A stretch of DNA of 36,023 bases from Methylobacterium sp. Leaf104 (GTDB taxonomy: Bacteria > Pseudomonadota > Alphaproteobacteria > Rhizobiales > Beijerinckiaceae). The notes below the pieces were generated by a model. The model was not told the DNA's origin. It saw only the letters and a program-made list of their open reading frames with translations, and made no database searches. The position numbers and the translations under genes were made by a program. This document shows, in pieces, positions 1 through 8,015 of the stretch (the stretch's first letter is position 1; the number at the start of each line of letters is the position of its first letter). The stretch covers positions 1-36,023 of the forward strand of contig NZ_LMMZ01000013.1 in the NCBI RefSeq assembly GCF_001422885.1, in the 5' to 3' direction.

Positions 1-176
1 CGCAGGCGCATCTCGAGGTTGGAGAGCTTGCCCTCGGCCCGCCGGCGCTCGAGGTGGCCCTGGGTCAGGGTGGCGATGCCGGCCGAGTCGTAGCCGCGAT
101 ATTCGAGCCGGCGCAGGGCTTCCACCAGCTGCCCGGCCACGGCGTCCCGTCCGACGATGCCAACGATTCCGCACAT
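1..176 (-). CDS. glmS: Glutamine--fructose-6-phosphate aminotransferase, N-terminal part (cut by window edge)
   Basis: Only the first 58 codons are present; the rest lies left of the window. The reverse strand begins [20 protein letters not shown] and continues with [14 protein letters not shown]. These are the N-terminal nucleophile Cys (Cys2, exposed after Met removal) and the YRGYDSAG motif of the glutaminase (GATase II, Ntn hydrolase) domain of GlmS. The enzyme makes glucosamine-6-phosphate from fructose-6-phosphate and glutamine in the cytoplasm, the first committed step to UDP-GlcNAc. The ATG at 174-176 is fixed because Met must immediately precede the catalytic Cys. It lies downstream of glmU on the same strand, the usual glmU-glmS order, separated by 241 bp that contain a strong inverted repeat. 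Confidence 0.95.
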   Translation of the reverse strand, partial: MCGIVGIVGRDAVAGQLVEALRRLEYRGYDSAGIATLTQGHLERRRAEGKLSNLEMRL

Positions 177-322
177 GGGTTTTCGTGTCTTTCAAGAGTC
201 CGGTTCGCGGCACGAGCCGGCCGCGTCATCCCGGGCTTGTACCGGATCGGGACGGGCGCGCACCAGCCACCCGGCCCGGAGGCCGGTCAGCGAGGCAGTC
301 TGGCCCGGCAATCCTGAACACG

Positions 323-359
323 GGCTTGCCGGCCGGGGCGCCGTCCCCGCCGGCGAGCC
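323..359 (-). promoter_or_regulatory. Strong inverted repeat between glmU and glmS
   Basis: Bases 323-338 pair with 345-359 (GGCT, a T-G wobble, GCCGGC, one bulged C, then GGGG against CCCC, GCCGGC, G, AGCC) around a 6-nt loop. The stem is about 15 bp. No T-run follows on the minus strand, so it is not a classical intrinsic terminator. It could attenuate, process or stabilise the glmU-glmS message. The structure is seen; the role is inferred. Confidence 0.45.
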
Positions 360-417
360 GCGCAGATTCCGTCGGCATGCCCCGTCGAAAAGCTTCGCCG
401 CCGTCCGATGGCCCGTC

Positions 418-1818
418 CTACGGCGTCTCGTCCCGCGGTGTCTCGGCCCGTGCCGCCTTCTCCGCCTGCAGGGCCGCGCGCTTGCCCGGCGCCCAGCCGG
501 GCAGGGTGCGCTGGCGGGTCCGCGAGACCGCCAGGGCGTCCTCGGGGACGTCCGCCGCGATCACCGAGCCGGCACCCACGATGGCGCCCGCCCCGACGCT
601 GACGGGCGCCACCAGGGCGGTGTTCGAGCCGATGAAGGCGCCCGCCCCGATCCGCGTCCGGTGCTTGTTCACCCCGTCGTAGTTGCAGGTGATGGTGCCG
701 GCCCCGAGATTGGCCCCCGCCCCGACCTCGGCGTCGCCCACGTAGGTCAGGTGGTTGGCCTTGGCGCCCGCTCCCATCCGGGCGTTCTTGACCTCGACGA
801 AGTTGCCGATGCGCGCCCCCGTCTCCAGCACCGCGCCGGGGCGCAGGCGGGCATAGGGGCCGATCTGCACGCCGGCCGCCAGGGTGGCACCCTCCAGATG
901 CGAGAAGCTGTGCACCACGCAGGCATCGCCCACGCGCACGCCGGGCCCGAACACCACGTGAGGTTCCACGAGAACGTCCCGCCCCAACACCGTGTCGACG
1001 CTGAAGAAAACGGTTTCGGGCGCGATCAGGGTCGCCCCTTCCACCTGGGCCGCCCGGCGCAGGCGCCCCTGGATCTCGGCCTCGGCCACCGAGAGCTGGA
1101 CCCGGTCGTTGACGCCCTGCGCCTCCGCCTCCGACACCGGCACCACCGCCACGGGCAGGCCGTCCGCCACCGCGAGGGCGACGGCGTCGGGCAGGTAGTA
1201 CTCGCCCGCCGCGTTGGCGTTGCCGATCCGGGTGAGGAGGGCGAGGGCACGGGCACCCGACAGGGCCATCAGCCCGGCATTGCATAGGGTGACCGCCCGC
1301 TCCTCGGCGCTCGCATCCTTCTCCTCGCGGATCGCCAGCACGCGCGCCCCGTCCGTCAGAACCCGGCCGTAGCCGGCCGGGTTCGGCGTCGTGAAGGCGA
1401 GCACCGCCACGGCCGCCCCCTCCGCCAGGGGGGCGCGCAGGCGCGCCAGGGTGGCGGCGGTGATCAGCGGCGTGTCGCCGAAGGCGATCACCACGTCGTC
1501 GTCGCCCGCCTCCAGGGCCGCGCGGGCGGCCAGCACCGCGTGCGCGGTGCCGAGGCGCTCGGCCTGGGGGTAGGTCGCGGCACCGGGGGCCAGGGCGGCG
1601 ACCTCGCGGGCGACCGCCTCCTGGCCCGGCTCCACCACCACGGCGATGCGGCCGGCCCCGGCGCCCCGCGCCGCGGCGAGCACGTGCCCCAGCATGGTCC
1701 GGCCGGCGACCCGGTGCAGCACCTTCGGCAGGTCCGAGCGCATCCGCGTGCCCTTGCCGGCGGCGAGCACGATGGCGGTGAGGCTGCGCCCCGTGATCCT
1801 GGTCGTCTGGTCCGTCAT
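418..1818 (-). CDS. glmU: Bifunctional N-acetylglucosamine-1-phosphate uridyltransferase / glucosamine-1-phosphate acetyltransferase
   Basis: The 466-residue protein (E. coli GlmU is 456) makes UDP-GlcNAc from GlcN-1-P, acetyl-CoA and UTP in the cytoplasm, feeding peptidoglycan and LPS. The N-terminal nucleotidyltransferase half has LAAGKGTRM at about residues 18-26 followed by LPKVLH. The C-terminal half is a left-handed beta-helix of hexapeptide repeats, with the acetyltransferase motif [14 protein letters not shown] (catalytic His) and the [10 protein letters not shown] element. The ATG at 1816-1818 is chosen because [10 protein letters not shown] places the nucleotide-binding loop at the normal distance; the open frame runs further upstream but that stretch is low-complexity and Arg-rich. 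glmS follows downstream, and the gene is divergent from the opgD-like gene across about 250 bp. Confidence 0.96.
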   Translation of the reverse strand: MTDQTTRITGRSLTAIVLAAGKGTRMRSDLPKVLHRVAGRTMLGHVLAAARGAGAGRIAVVVEPGQEAVAREVAALAPGAATYPQAERLGTAHAVLAARAALEAGDDDVVIAFGDTPLITAATLARLRAPLAEGAAVAVLAFTTPNPAGYGRVLTDGARVLAIREEKDASAEERAVTLCNAGLMALSGARALALLTRIGNANAAGEYYLPDAVALAVADGLPVAVVPVSEAEAQGVNDRVQLSVAEAEIQGRLRRAAQVEGATLIAPETVFFSVDTVLGRDVLVEPHVVFGPGVRVGDACVVHSFSHLEGATLAAGVQIGPYARLRPGAVLETGARIGNFVEVKNARMGAGAKANHLTYVGDAEVGAGANLGAGTITCNYDGVNKHRTRIGAGAFIGSNTALVAPVSVGAGAIVGAGSVIAADVPEDALAVSRTRQRTLPGWAPGKRAALQAEKAARAETPRDETP

Positions 1819-2068
1819 CGCGCGTTCCGCCGCTGCCCAAGCCCTTGCTTCCCGCCGGCTAAAGCGCGGACGGGGCCGTTTCAAGTCCGGATCCCGCGCC
1901 GGACACGTTTCCGCGCTTCGACCGCGCCCCGAACGAACGGTCCGGAACCCTCCGGCGTTGACCGCCGTGGTCCGGGACGGCTTAAGCACCGGTTCAGGGC
2001 TCCGCGTGGTAGACCGCCCTCAAGCCCCTCGCCTTCTCCGCGCAGCCCGCGCCGACCAGACGGACCCG

Positions 2069-3643
2069 ATGACGCCGCCGAACCCGGATTTTCCCGACGA
2101 CCCGACCGCCGGCGATCCCAGCCGCCGCACCGTGCTGCGGCAGGCCGGCCTCGCCACCGTGGCCGTCGGCCTCGCCGCCCTGCCCCGCGCCGCCGCCGCC
2201 GACGAGGCCCCGGCCCTGCCCGCCGACGGTACGCCGTTCCAGCCCGGCCTCGTCACGGATCTGGCCCGGGCGCTCGCCAGGGCCCCCTACGTGGCCCCCC
2301 GCACCAACGACCTGCCCGACGCCCTCACCGGCCTCAACCGCGAGCAGTACGCCGCCATCCGCACCCGGCCCGGCAGCGCGGTCTGGGCCGACGCGGCCCT
2401 GGGCTTCACCATCGAGCCCCTGCATCGCGGCTCGGTGTTCCGCTCCCGCGTGGCGCTCGCCCTGGTGGAAGAGGGCGTCGTGCGCGCCCTGCCCTACGAC
2501 CCGGCCCGGTTCGAGACGGACGGCGTCGCCCTGCCGGTCCTCAAGGACGACCCCGGCTATTCGGGGTTTCGCATCCGCGCCCGCTTCCGCGGGGGCGAGC
2601 TCAGCGACTTCGCGATGTTCCAGGGGGCGTCGTTCTTCCGGCTGCTGGCCACCGGCCAGGGCTTCGGCGTCACGGCCCGGGCGCTGACCCTGCGCCCGGC
2701 CGACGCCAAGGGCGAGGAATTCCCCGAGTTCCGCGCGATCTGGATCGAGCGGCCCGGCCCCGGCGGTCCCCTGGTCCTGCATGCCCTGGTCGATTCGCCC
2801 TCCGCCGCGGCGGCCCTGCGCATGAGCCTGCGCCCCGGCGACGCCTCCCTCTGCGACGTCGAGGGCACGGTCTTCGCCCGCGCGGCCATCGACCATCTGG
2901 GCCTGGGCGGCATGACCACGAGCTACCTGTTCGGCCCCCACGACCGGCGCGGGGCGGACGACGCCCGCGCGGGCGCCTCCGCCAGCGGCGGCCTGCAGAT
3001 CCGCACGGGCGTCGGCGAGGCGATCTGGCGCCCGGTGCGCAACCCCGAGACCCTGCAGATCTCCTCCTTCGTGGACGAGAACCCGAAGGGCTTCGGCCTG
3101 ATGCAGCGGGCGCGGGACTACGCCGCCTTCCAGGACGACGTGCAGCACTGGGAATGGCGGCCCTCCCTCTGGCTCGAACCCCTCGGCGCCTGGGGGCCGG
3201 GGGCGGTCACCCTTCTGGAGATCCCAAGCGATTCCGAGTTCAACGAGAACGTGCTCGCCTACTGGCGCCCGAAGGCGACCCTCGCGGCCGGGGCCGAGAT
3301 GCCCTTCAGCTATCGCCAGCACTGGTGCTGGCAGCCCCCCGAGCCGCCGCGCGTCGCCCTGGTCTCGGGCACCCGCAGCGGGCGCGGCGGCGAGAATCGG
3401 CGCCTGTTCCTGGTGGACTTCACCGGCCAGGGCATCGCGGCGCCGGGCGACCTCCAGACCCAGCTCAGCGCCGCCTCCGGGGCGATCCCGTCGAGCACCC
3501 TCTACCGGTACCCCGAGCGCGACACCCTGCGGGTGGCCTTCGAGCTCGACCCGAAGGGCGAGAAGTCCTGCGAATTGCGGCTGAACCTGCAGCGCGCCGG
3601 CACGCCGCTCACCGAAACCTGGCTCTACCGTTGGACCCCGTGA
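2069..3643 (+). CDS. opgD: Periplasmic glucan biosynthesis protein, Tat-exported MdoG/OpgG-OpgD family
   Basis: This 524-residue protein belongs to the MdoG family, periplasmic proteins that help build and shape osmoregulated periplasmic beta-glucans. The start MTPPNPDFPD leads into a twin-arginine signal (SRRTVLRQAG, arginines 19-20, then a hydrophobic Ala-rich segment ending near AAAADEA), so export is probably folded and via Tat. E. coli OpgD is Tat-dependent whereas OpgG uses Sec, hence the symbol. Family landmarks include LNREQYAAIR near residue 90, the mid-protein GMTTSYLFGP, and DENPKGFGLMQR. The open frame extends upstream into the glmU promoter side; the ATG at 2069 is preferred because it gives a sensible Tat signal. 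The stop overlaps the GTG of opgH. It may fill the OpgG role here, so the G/D distinction is uncertain. Confidence 0.9.
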   Translation: MTPPNPDFPDDPTAGDPSRRTVLRQAGLATVAVGLAALPRAAAADEAPALPADGTPFQPGLVTDLARALARAPYVAPRTNDLPDALTGLNREQYAAIRTRPGSAVWADAALGFTIEPLHRGSVFRSRVALALVEEGVVRALPYDPARFETDGVALPVLKDDPGYSGFRIRARFRGGELSDFAMFQGASFFRLLATGQGFGVTARALTLRPADAKGEEFPEFRAIWIERPGPGGPLVLHALVDSPSAAAALRMSLRPGDASLCDVEGTVFARAAIDHLGLGGMTTSYLFGPHDRRGADDARAGASASGGLQIRTGVGEAIWRPVRNPETLQISSFVDENPKGFGLMQRARDYAAFQDDVQHWEWRPSLWLEPLGAWGPGAVTLLEIPSDSEFNENVLAYWRPKATLAAGAEMPFSYRQHWCWQPPEPPRVALVSGTRSGRGGENRRLFLVDFTGQGIAAPGDLQTQLSAASGAIPSSTLYRYPERDTLRVAFELDPKGEKSCELRLNLQRAGTPLTETWLYRWTP

Positions 3644-5802
3644 CCGCATCCACGCTCTCCCCCGGCGCCCCGGCCGATCCGGCGCCTCACGCCGCCCTGC
3701 CCTTCGCCCCCGCGATGCCCCCCGAGGCGCCGCTGCCGATGCCGGTGCAGGATCTCGAGCGCTGGGATCCGGCCGGCGGCCACCGGCCGGCCGCGCGCCA
3801 GGCCAAGCCCTGGCTCGCCCGCGCCTTCGTGTTCGGCGGGGCGGCGCTCCTCACGGGCTACGGCGCGATGCAGATGTACGAGGTGGTGGCGGTCTCGGGC
3901 GGCACCACGGCGCTGCAATACGTGCTCCTCGCCCTCTTCACCCTGAACTTCTCCTGGATCGCCCTGGCCTTCACCGGCGCGATCCTGGGCTTCCTCGTGC
4001 TCCTGCGCGGGCTGAGGAGCCCCGCCCTGCCGGCGCGGCTGACCACCCGCACCGCGGTGGTGATGCCGGTCTACAACGAGGCCACCGCCCGCACCTTCGC
4101 GGGCGTCGAGGCGATGCGGGCCGAGATCGACGCCACCGGCCACGGCGCGGCCTTCGACTACTTCGTCCTGTCGGATTCGACGCAAGGGGACGCCTGGATC
4201 GCCGAGGAGCGCGCCTTCCTGGAGCTGCGCGCCCGCTGGGGCGACGCGGCCCGGCTCTACTACCGGCACCGTCCGAAGAACCACCACCGCAAGGCCGGCA
4301 ACATCGGCGACTTCGTCGCGCGCTGGGGCGGCGCCTACGACCACATGCTGGTGCTCGACGCCGACAGCCTGATGACCGGCCCCTGCATCGTGCATCTGGC
4401 CGCCGCCATGGAGGCCGACCCGGATGCCGGCATCATCCAGTCGCTGCCGCTCATCATCAACCGCAACACCCTGTTCGCCCGGGTCCAGCAATTCGCCGCG
4501 CGGATCTACGGGCCGGTCATCGCCACGGGCCTGTCCGTCTGGTCGGGCCGCGACGGCAATTACTGGGGCCACAACGCCATCATCCGCACCCGCGCCTTCG
4601 CGGCGGCCTGCGGCCTGCCCGACCTGAAGGGCAAGCCCCCCTTCGGCGGCCACGTGCTCAGCCACGACTTCGTGGAGGCGGCCCTGATCCGGCGGGCCGG
4701 CTGGAGCGTGACCATGCTGCCCGCCCTGCCCGGCTCCTACGAGGAGAGCCCGCCCTCGCTCATCGACGTCGCGGTGCGCGACCGGCGCTGGGCGCAGGGC
4801 AACCTCCAGCACAGCCGCATCATCGGCACGGCGGGGCTGGCGCTCGCCTCCCGCCAGCACTTCGCCACCGGCATCGCCGGCTACGTCGCCTCGCCCCTGT
4901 GGCTGGCCCAGCTCGTGGTCGGTATCGCCCTGGTGCTCCAGACCGCCTGGGTGCGGCCGGAATACTTCACCTCCGAGTTCGGGCTCTACCCGGTCTGGCC
5001 GCGCTTCGATCCCGTGCGCGCGCTCCAGCTCTTCGGCCTGACCATGGGCATCCTGCTCGCGCCGAAGTTTCTGGGACTGATCCTCGCCCTCATCGATCGC
5101 CCGGTGCGCCGGGCCTGCGGCGGCGCGATCCGCCTCGTCCTGTCGAGCCTGATCGAGATCCTGCTCTCGGCGCTCATCGCCCCCATCGCGATGCTGATCC
5201 AGTCGGGCTCGGTGTTCCAGATCCTGCTCGGGCGCGACACCGGCTGGAACCCGCAGCGGCGCGACGACGGCTCGATCCCCTGGGGCGACATCGTGCGCCG
5301 CCACCGCTGGCACATGGCGCTGGGGCTGGTCACGGGGATCGCGGCCTTCGCCATCGCCACCTCGCTGTTCCTCTGGATGTCGCCCACCATCCTGGGCCTG
5401 GTGCTGGCGATCCCGATCTCCTGGGCCAGCGGCCAACTCGGCCTCGGGCTCGCCCTGAAGCGCCTCGGCCTGCTGATGACCCCGGAGGAGCGCACCCCCC
5501 CGGCCATCGCCGCGCAGGCCGGCGCCCTCGGCCGGCGCAACGCCGAATCCGGCCGCGACGACGCGGACGCGCTCACGGCCCTCCACGCCGATCCCGGCCT
5601 CGCCGCGGCCCACGCCGCGATGCTGCCCGGGACCGCCCCGCGCCCGCGCGGGACCATCGATCCCGACCGGGCCCTGGCCCAGGCCAAGGTGGTGGAGGCG
5701 GAGACGATCGCCGAGGCCCGGGCCTGGCTCACGCCCAAGGAGCGCATGGCCCTCCTGCACGACCGCGCCCTCCTCGACCGCCTCACCCGCCTCGCGCCCT
5801 GA
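3640..5802 (+). CDS. opgH: Glucans biosynthesis glucosyltransferase H (inner-membrane GT2)
   Basis: This membrane glucosyltransferase polymerises the glucan backbone from UDP-glucose and passes it to the periplasm. From a GTG at 3640 the product is 720 residues, against about 847 for E. coli OpgH; most of the difference is at the N-terminus. Two transmembrane segments lie near residues 65-130. A GT2 domain follows, with VVMPVYNEATART near residue 139, LDADS with the DAD metal site at 240-242, and the RRW acceptor motif at 382-384. Several C-terminal transmembrane helices come next. The GTG overlaps the TGA of the upstream gene (GTGA), indicating translational coupling. An ATG at 3715 in the same frame is the alternative start and would remove 25 Pro/Ala-rich residues. 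Confidence 0.94.
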   Translation: MTASTLSPGAPADPAPHAALPFAPAMPPEAPLPMPVQDLERWDPAGGHRPAARQAKPWLARAFVFGGAALLTGYGAMQMYEVVAVSGGTTALQYVLLALFTLNFSWIALAFTGAILGFLVLLRGLRSPALPARLTTRTAVVMPVYNEATARTFAGVEAMRAEIDATGHGAAFDYFVLSDSTQGDAWIAEERAFLELRARWGDAARLYYRHRPKNHHRKAGNIGDFVARWGGAYDHMLVLDADSLMTGPCIVHLAAAMEADPDAGIIQSLPLIINRNTLFARVQQFAARIYGPVIATGLSVWSGRDGNYWGHNAIIRTRAFAAACGLPDLKGKPPFGGHVLSHDFVEAALIRRAGWSVTMLPALPGSYEESPPSLIDVAVRDRRWAQGNLQHSRIIGTAGLALASRQHFATGIAGYVASPLWLAQLVVGIALVLQTAWVRPEYFTSEFGLYPVWPRFDPVRALQLFGLTMGILLAPKFLGLILALIDRPVRRACGGAIRLVLSSLIEILLSALIAPIAMLIQSGSVFQILLGRDTGWNPQRRDDGSIPWGDIVRRHRWHMALGLVTGIAAFAIATSLFLWMSPTILGLVLAIPISWASGQLGLGLALKRLGLLMTPEERTPPAIAAQAGALGRRNAESGRDDADALTALHADPGLAAAHAAMLPGTAPRPRGTIDPDRALAQAKVVEAETIAEARAWLTPKERMALLHDRALLDRLTRLAP

Positions 5803-5855
5803 CCCCGCGTTTTCCCATTCCCGCGCCCCGCGTTCTCCGATAGAACCGCCGGCAC

Positions 5856-5945
5856 GGAAGGGTGGCCGAGTGGTTTAAGGCAGCGGTCTTGAAAACCGCC
5901 GTGGGGGCGACTCCACCGTGGGTTCGAATCCCACCCCTTCCGCCA
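5856..5945 (+). tRNA. tRNA-Ser, anticodon TGA (reads UCA)
   Basis: This is a complete class II tRNA of 90 nt including an encoded CCA. The acceptor stem GGAAGGG (5856-5862) pairs with CCCTTCC (5935-5941), followed by discriminator G and CCA. The anticodon stem GCGGT/ACCGC encloses the loop CTTGAAA, giving anticodon TGA at 5890-5892. The T loop reads GGTTCGAATCC. A long variable arm with GGGGGCGACTCC is typical of serine tRNAs. It sits 53 bp after opgH. No integrase or repeated tRNA 3' end was seen nearby, so there is no sign that an element has used this tRNA as an attachment site. Confidence 0.97.
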
Positions 5946-6365
5946 GAACGGTCCTGAGCCCGCGACGGGGCTGGAAGCGTCGATGTCGAGCGAGTTGGGC
6001 GAGGCCTTCGCGACGGGCGGCTCTCCGCGGCGGGCCTCGCGACCCGCTTCGTTCGACGCGAGGCCGGACCGCTCGGTCCGCGCCGGGGTGCCCCTGAGCG
6101 TTGCGCGGTGATTCCCGGGGGCCGCAGCGGTCGGAAGGGGATCGCCTGGAAGATCGCGGACAGGGCCGACGGGGTGTGCTGGGTTCGCCGCAGATCCGGC
6201 TGTCATCTGCCCGGCGGCGCTTCGGGCTCCGCGAGCGGGAGCGTCGCCGACGCATGGAGGCCGCCGACATCCGGAAGGCTGGCGGTGGGGTTGCCCTCGC
6301 CGCGCCCGCGACGACCGGAGCCTCATGGCCTGCCGGACACGACGCGGGCGCCCCCGGATGGCGCG
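5946..6365. other. Gene-free stretch after tRNA-Ser
   Basis: About 420 bp without a convincing gene. The open frames here lack ribosome sites, have unlike-protein composition (Arg, Gly and Pro runs), and on the minus strand read straight through the tRNA. Only short GC-rich inverted repeats are visible, none followed by a T-run. No direct repeat of the tRNA end was found. Confidence 0.6.
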
Positions 6366-6542
6366 TCAGTGCTCGGTGCCCGGCATGTTCTGCCGCGGTG
6401 CGCCCCCGTGGTCCCGGATGATGCTGGAGCGCGCCGGGTCGTTCTTCAGGTCTGCCACCTGCTTGCGGGCCCCGAGGGCCAGGAACAGGAGGCCGCCGAG
6501 CGTTCCGAGCGCGAGGAACAGGAGCGGATAGCCAGCACTCAT
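6366..6542 (-). CDS. Small single-span membrane protein, unknown function
   Basis: The 58-residue product starts MSAGYPLLFLALGTLGG, has one hydrophobic helix at about residues 5-25, then a charged soluble tail (ARKQVADLKNDPARSSI). It is probably an inner-membrane protein with a cytoplasmic tail of about 33 residues. The ATG at 6540-6542 has a GGAG about 10 nt upstream. A longer in-frame start at 6599 would add 19 residues but has no better ribosome site. I do not recognise the family. It is isolated and convergent in orientation with the flanking plus-strand features. Confidence 0.6.
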   Translation of the reverse strand: MSAGYPLLFLALGTLGGLLFLALGARKQVADLKNDPARSSIIRDHGGAPRQNMPGTEH

Positions 6543-6704
6543 CTGCCGTACTCCGATTGCCCCGTTCGGAATGAAGGGGCTACATGCATAATGCTGCAAT
6601 CGGCGTGTCGGTTGCGCAGTAAAATGCCGACCCGGGTCGCGCGTCGGGACATGCGGAGGCGAGGCGACGCTTGGAGCGGCGCCCTGGCGCTCTACCTAGC
6701 GCCC

Positions 6705-6878
6705 ATGACCGAGCCACCCGACGACAAACTCGACCATTATGCGCTGGGCTTCTACGCGCCCGGCAAGGGCCTGCGCCGCGAGGACTGCCCCTATGCCGAG
6801 GGCACCGAGGCGCACGCCCGGTGGACCGCCGGTTACGATGCTGCGGTCGAGGAGCGGACGGGCGACGCACCGCCCTGA
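6705..6878 (+). CDS. Ribosome modulation factor-like small protein
   Basis: The 57-residue soluble protein carries YALGFYAPGKGLRREDCPYA and then ARWTAGYDAA. This matches the layout of the Rmf/CrpP-type domain: a Gly-rich YxxGF..G start, a central DCPY, and a W..GY/W end. In E. coli Rmf (55 residues) the equivalents are GYQAG, ECPY and YWLGGW. RMF binds the 30S subunit and promotes 70S dimerisation and hibernation in stationary phase. Many alphaproteobacteria carry several short relatives whose roles are untested, so ribosome binding here is an inference. No clear Shine-Dalgarno precedes the ATG. It stands alone, with no hpf or ribosomal neighbours. Confidence 0.65.
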   Translation: MTEPPDDKLDHYALGFYAPGKGLRREDCPYAEGTEAHARWTAGYDAAVEERTGDAPP

Positions 6879-7215
6879 GACGCAGCCGGCCGCGACACGG
6901 CGGGCCTGGACGGCCGCACGACCCGGCCGAGGGCGCGTCCCGGCTTCCGTTCGCTCCGATGCCCGGTGGCCCTGGGCACCGCTGGTCTCGCGCCGACGGC
7001 GTGGCGGATCCGGGCACGCGGACCTGCCGAGGGCGGTGGTGCCGTCCCGTCCTCCGTCGATGGCCGGGCGCCGGCGATGGCGCGCAGACGCCGCCGCGGC
7101 AGGCCCCCGTCGTTGCGGTACGTCCGGTGATGACTTACACCGTCTCCGCGGACAATCTGGACAGTCGGGATCCCTACGCACCGGAGACGGTGAGGTCGCA
7201 GGGCCGTCTGTCCCG
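6879..7215. other. Gene-free stretch upstream of secreted unknown protein
   Basis: About 335 bp with no supported gene. The right part has a perfect 11-bp inverted repeat listed separately. The remainder is GC-rich, with frames that look like shadows. Confidence 0.5.
7138..7192. repeat. Perfect 11-bp inverted repeat upstream of the 7216-7866 gene
   Basis: CACCGTCTCCG (7138-7148) is repeated inverted as CGGAGACGGTG (7182-7192) with a 33-bp spacer. It ends 23 bp before the first possible start of the next gene. It could be an operator with two half-sites or a leader stem. At this GC content a few 11-bp repeats are expected by chance in 36 kb, so position is the main argument. Confidence 0.35.
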
Positions 7216-7866
7216 ATGAGCCGGCTGAAGGGAGATCGCGCATTGGGACCATTCTCAAGGACAGGCCTCGCGAGCGCCTTGATCCTGGCTGTCTCGGTGC
7301 CCTCCGCGTCGGCCGTCTGCATACCCAAGCGCAGGATATCGGACGTGGCCGTGGAGGCCTTCCTGGAGCGGCCGTCCGAGCTCCTCTCGCGTCATCCGAA
7401 TGACCAGCGCAGCCTTTCCGCGGAAGTCGACACGCTGGCTCTGGCGAGCCCTCAGGCCCTGTCCGCGCTCCTGCGGCTGGCCCGCACGGCCCTTCCGGAC
7501 CAGCGCCAAGCGATCGGATACGGCCTCGGGCGCGTCTCCGCCTATTGCGAGTCGCGCGATGCCAGCGTCAGCCGCCGCATCACGGAAGCGGTGACCGCCC
7601 TGGGGAACAGGGACGTCGCCTTCGCCTATCGACTGGCACGGGAGGGCGTCAACGGCGAGGCCCCCAGGCTGAAGAGCGTCGATCCCAGCGCGCTCAATCC
7701 CGACATCGCGGCGGGGAGCCAGAATCCCCTCACGCGGACAACGGACGGCGCGCTTCCCGTGCGGCCCGAGACCGACAACGGAAAGGGCGGCTTCATCGGG
7801 AAGGTTCGCCCCGACACCGCCCTGGACAGACCGGATTTCAAGCTTCCCGACCCGACCGCGCGGTGA
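7216..7866 (+). CDS. Secreted protein of unknown function
   Basis: The product is 216 residues from the ATG at 7216. A signal peptide is clear: an Arg-containing start, the hydrophobic stretch GLASALILAVSV, and a probable cleavage after ASA before VCIPKRR. The mature part has a helical region with Leu/Ala periodicity (residues about 50-145, including ALSALLRLARTALPDQR) and a low-complexity Pro/Asp-rich tail ending FKLPDPTAR. Two Cys residues (one just after cleavage, one in AYCESRD) could form a periplasmic disulfide. A TTG at 7243 has a much better ribosome site (GGGAG, 8 nt away) and gives a tighter 207-residue precursor, so the true start may be there. I do not recognise the family. Confidence 0.7.
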   Translation: MSRLKGDRALGPFSRTGLASALILAVSVPSASAVCIPKRRISDVAVEAFLERPSELLSRHPNDQRSLSAEVDTLALASPQALSALLRLARTALPDQRQAIGYGLGRVSAYCESRDASVSRRITEAVTALGNRDVAFAYRLAREGVNGEAPRLKSVDPSALNPDIAAGSQNPLTRTTDGALPVRPETDNGKGGFIGKVRPDTALDRPDFKLPDPTAR

Positions 7867-8015
7867 GCCGCGCGCCCGCATCGTGAGGGCCGGCCTCGCC
7901 GGTCGTCCTGCATGACCGGCGCGGTCGCTTCCTCGGCCCGCGCGGGCTTCGCCGCGACGGGTCCCCATCGGTCCTTCCCGATCCGATCGGGTGACACTCG
8001 CCTGTGACGGCGGCG

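Noticed and set aside
177..417. A glmS ribozyme upstream of glmS
   Set aside because: Known only from Gram-positive bacteria; the region shows a simple hairpin and not the ribozyme core.
5856..5945. tRNA-Ser as an integration site of a mobile element
   Set aside because: No integrase and no direct repeat of the tRNA 3' end within the next 4 kb.
4986..6326. 446-residue minus-strand open frame containing a GWDSNPRWSRP stretch
   Set aside because: It is antisense to opgH and runs through tRNA-Ser; the WDSNPR-type stretch is the well-known artefact of translating a serine tRNA in reverse.
6101..6421. Plus-strand frames after the tRNA
   Set aside because: No ribosome site, Arg/Gly/Pro-rich, no recognisable domain, and they overlap the better-supported minus-strand membrane protein.
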